Origin: Methylococcus sp. UBA6136
GTDB lineage: Bacteria > Pseudomonadota > Gammaproteobacteria > Methylococcales > Methylococcaceae
Assembly (NCBI GenBank): GCA_002423305.1
Contig: DIVI01000073.1
Location: 35,399-41,722, forward strand
Reading direction: 5' to 3'
Length of the DNA stretch: 6,324 nucleotides
Part shown: piece after piece, positions 5,353 to 6,324 of the stretch
How positions within the stretch are numbered: the stretch's first letter is position 1
Layout: every line of letters begins with the position of its first letter
The notes under the pieces: generated by a model
Databases searched by the model: none
What the model was told of the DNA's origin: nothing
Seen by the model: the letters and a program-made list of their open reading frames with translations, nothing else
Translations under genes and position numbers: made by a program

Positions 5353-5750
5353 ATGCACTCGCAGCCGGACAAATCGTCCGCGAACCAAAACACGGAACCA
5401 GCGCAAACGGCAACAGATGGGCAAACGCCACGATCCGATGCAGCACCGGGACAGACAAGGAAGGAGCAGCCTTAACTAGTTTCATCAATGTGGTTGCGTT
5501 CGGTGACACCGCCGACAAGCTGTCGAAACTCGATAAAGGCGACTCGATCAGCGTGCAGGGGAGCTTGAAGCAGACCGAATATGCAACGGACGGTGGAACC
5601 CGGCATGGGCTGGAAATCCTGGCGGCAAGCATCCTGACCGCGTACCAGATACGCCAAAAACGCGGCGATCACGCACCAAGCGGGACGAGCAGCCGAGACC
5701 AAACAGCCGCTTACAAATCCTTCGCAAAACGAGCCATCGGCGGATATTGA
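5346..5750 (+). CDS. ssb: Single-stranded DNA-binding protein (short, no acidic tip)
   Basis: This 134-aa protein has an SSB OB fold across about residues 1-100: MLNALAAGQI start, WANATIRC strand, SFINVVAFGDTADKLSKLDKGD core and VQGSLKQTEY near 70-79. It would coat single-stranded DNA in element replication. The TTG at 5346 is chosen because it yields the normal SSB N-terminus, lies in the stop region of the previous gene (7-nt overlap), and has GGGA 9 nt upstream. No ATG occurs in that frame near the 5' end. At 134 aa it is shorter than E. coli SSB (178 aa) and ends AIGGY, without the acidic DDIPF-like tip that recruits host repair and replication proteins. This suggests a dedicated element SSB. 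It is the last gene of the operon. Confidence 0.9.
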   Translation: MLNALAAGQIVREPKHGTSANGNRWANATIRCSTGTDKEGAALTSFINVVAFGDTADKLSKLDKGDSISVQGSLKQTEYATDGGTRHGLEILAASILTAYQIRQKRGDHAPSGTSSRDQTAAYKSFAKRAIGGY

Positions 5751-5751
5751 A

Positions 5752-5801
5752 TCCGTTGACATAAACCAACGGAATCAGCCCCGATAAAATAAAGGGGCTG
5801 A
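5752..5801 (+). terminator. Two tandem hairpins after ssb, possible terminator
   Basis: TCCGTTG (5752-5758) pairs with CAACGGA (5767-5773) across an 8-nt loop. Immediately after, TCAGCCCC (5775-5782) pairs with GGGGCTGA (5794-5801) across an 11-nt AT-rich loop. Both begin within 2-25 nt of the ssb stop. The tract after the second stem is AATTTA and not a T-run, so this is at best a weak intrinsic terminator, or an mRNA 3'-end/regulatory structure. Confidence 0.45.
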
Positions 5802-5853
5802 AATTTACCGGCGCAACAAAATACCCCCGCCACGGGCATTACAGAGGGCTTAA

Positions 5854-6081
5854 ATGGACCACCAGAGACACAACGCAAACCCCAGACCGGAATATGAGCC
5901 AGTATCTTCGGCAATGCGATTTGCTGGAGTTTGGCAACTTGTAACCGATACTGAGGAAACCATTTGCCGGTTACTGGCGAGTGCTGACGATGGCCCCGAG
6001 GCCTTAGAGGCTGGAATTGTGGAAGGACTCCGGCAAAAGTGGCCGATTATGATTGTTTTGCGTCAAGTAATCGACCGATAA
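5854..6081 (+). CDS. Hypothetical small protein
   Basis: I do not recognise this 75-aa protein. The ATG at 5854 has GAGGG 5 nt upstream, a good binding site. After a polar N-terminus (residues 1-15), residues 20-50 (MRFAGVWQLVTDTEETICRLLASA) look helical with an acidic middle, and residues 55-75 (GIVEGLRQKWPIMIVLRQVIDR) form a second amphipathic, partly hydrophobic helix. No membrane segment or signal peptide is evident. It stands alone between the replication operon and the downstream promoter region, so it may be a small regulator or accessory protein of the element. Confidence 0.6.
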   Translation: MDHQRHNANPRPEYEPVSSAMRFAGVWQLVTDTEETICRLLASADDGPEALEAGIVEGLRQKWPIMIVLRQVIDR

Positions 6082-6083
6082 CA

Positions 6084-6115
6084 GATGTTATACTGTAACG
6101 AAGTGGTACTGTAAT
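6084..6115 (+). promoter_or_regulatory. Extended -10 promoter with repeated operator-like palindrome
   Basis: TGTTATACT (6086-6094) reads as an extended -10 (TG, one base, TATACT). It lies inside GTTATACTGTAAC (6087-6099), which is a near-perfect palindrome with one mismatched pair. A second related 13-mer, GTGGTACTGTAAT (6103-6115), matches ten of thirteen positions and shares TACTGTAA (6091-6098 and 6107-6114), spaced 16 bp apart. The arrangement suggests repression of the promoter by a dimeric regulator bound over the -10. It does not match the LexA box, because the half-sites are in the wrong order. No good -35 is seen, consistent with an extended -10. Confidence 0.5.
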
Positions 6116-6131
6116 TTTCGAGGGAGACCGC

Positions 6132-6305
6132 ATGAGCGAACCAAGAGGGGCGCGATTACATACCGCGTCGCATATCAGGAAGGAGTTAAGCCGGATATAT
6201 CGCCAGGCTGAAAAGGGCAAAAGGGACGTTCAGGAAGTTGAACGACTCAGCCGAATATTGGGGCTTATGTCCCGAATACTCGAAACGAGCGACTTGGAAC
6301 AGTAA
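6132..6305 (+). CDS. Small helical hypothetical protein
   Basis: Reading from the ATG at 6132 gives a 57-aa protein starting MSEPRGARLHTASHIRKEL and ending TSDLEQ, with AGGGAG 5 nt upstream. It is strongly basic in the middle (RQAEKGKRD, residues 24-32) and looks like two helices: residues 12-28 (ASHIRKELSRIYRQAEK) and 33-53 (VQEVERLSRILGLMSRILET). It resembles, by my recollection only, short helical proteins found near packaging or regulatory genes of proteobacterial prophages. It follows the extended -10 promoter with no gap other than the leader. The function is unknown; the gene is well supported by its binding site and clean frame. Confidence 0.55.
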   Translation: MSEPRGARLHTASHIRKELSRIYRQAEKGKRDVQEVERLSRILGLMSRILETSDLEQ

Positions 6306-6324
6306 CTGTTCACGCGCTTGCTAA

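Noticed and set aside
5756..5790. TTGACA at 5756-5761 as a promoter -35
   Set aside because: The nearest -10-like TAAAAT (5785-5790) is 23 bp away, and the hexamer is part of a hairpin arm right after ssb.
2439..6001. CCCCGAGG at 2439-2446, 2713-2720, 3313-3320 and 5994-6001
   Set aside because: The copies are widely dispersed, have no common spacing or flanks, and mostly lie inside genes; too weak to claim as sites.
2648..6075. Eleven-base direct repeat AAGTAATCGAC at 2648-2658 and 6065-6075
   Set aside because: A few shared 11-mers are expected by chance in a window this long, and the contexts differ.
6081..6096. ACAG-N8-CTGT as a LexA box
   Set aside because: LexA boxes of gammaproteobacteria have CTGT first and ACAG second; this has the reverse order.

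Overview
The window joins a conserved chromosomal locus to the left end of an integrated mobile element. All recognisable genes lie on the + strand. Positions 1-1033 hold the ribosomal protein operon rplM-rpsI (L13 and S9, both at Escherichia coli length) and, 18 nt after the rpsI stop, an intact tRNA-Gln(CUG) with its CCA encoded. The L13 and S9 sequences and the encoded CCA point to a proteobacterium, most likely a gammaproteobacterium. I would not name a genus from this sequence.

From 1034 onward the DNA belongs to an element that appears to have inserted at the 3' end of the tRNA gene. A tyrosine recombinase (1118-2227) starts 84 nt after the tRNA and is translationally coupled to an unrecognised 136-aa protein with a helix-turn-helix-like C-terminus (2224-2634). 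A probable terminator and a structured 130-nt regulatory gap follow. Next comes a compact operon, 2765-5750: a small excisionase/AlpA-type DNA-binding protein, a stand-alone CHC2-type zinc-finger (primase-like) protein, a RepA-like hexameric-helicase-type ATPase, a TubC-docking-like protein with a four-cysteine C-terminus, and a short SSB. Their coding regions overlap or nearly touch, which suggests coordinated translation. This looks like an autonomous replication module in which a zinc-finger protein, a RecA-fold ATPase and an SSB act after excision. The region after 5750 holds two tandem hairpins, a 75-aa hypothetical gene, an extended -10 promoter overlapped by repeated operator-like palindromes, and a 57-aa helical protein. 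The element runs off the right edge, so its type (prophage, phage satellite or integrative plasmid) cannot be settled here.

The two strongest unexplained signals are at DNA level. (1) Seven copies of GCTCCCTTT (one lacks the last base) lie in both orientations and in several reading frames within 213 bp at the 3' end of the ATPase gene, a candidate replication origin or iteron-like binding array. (2) An inverted copy of an 18-19 nt sequence sits just after the tRNA (upstream of int) and just upstream of the excisionase gene, with shared GGGTGTT motifs. This is a candidate shared operator or recombinase/excisionase arm-site set bracketing the int module.
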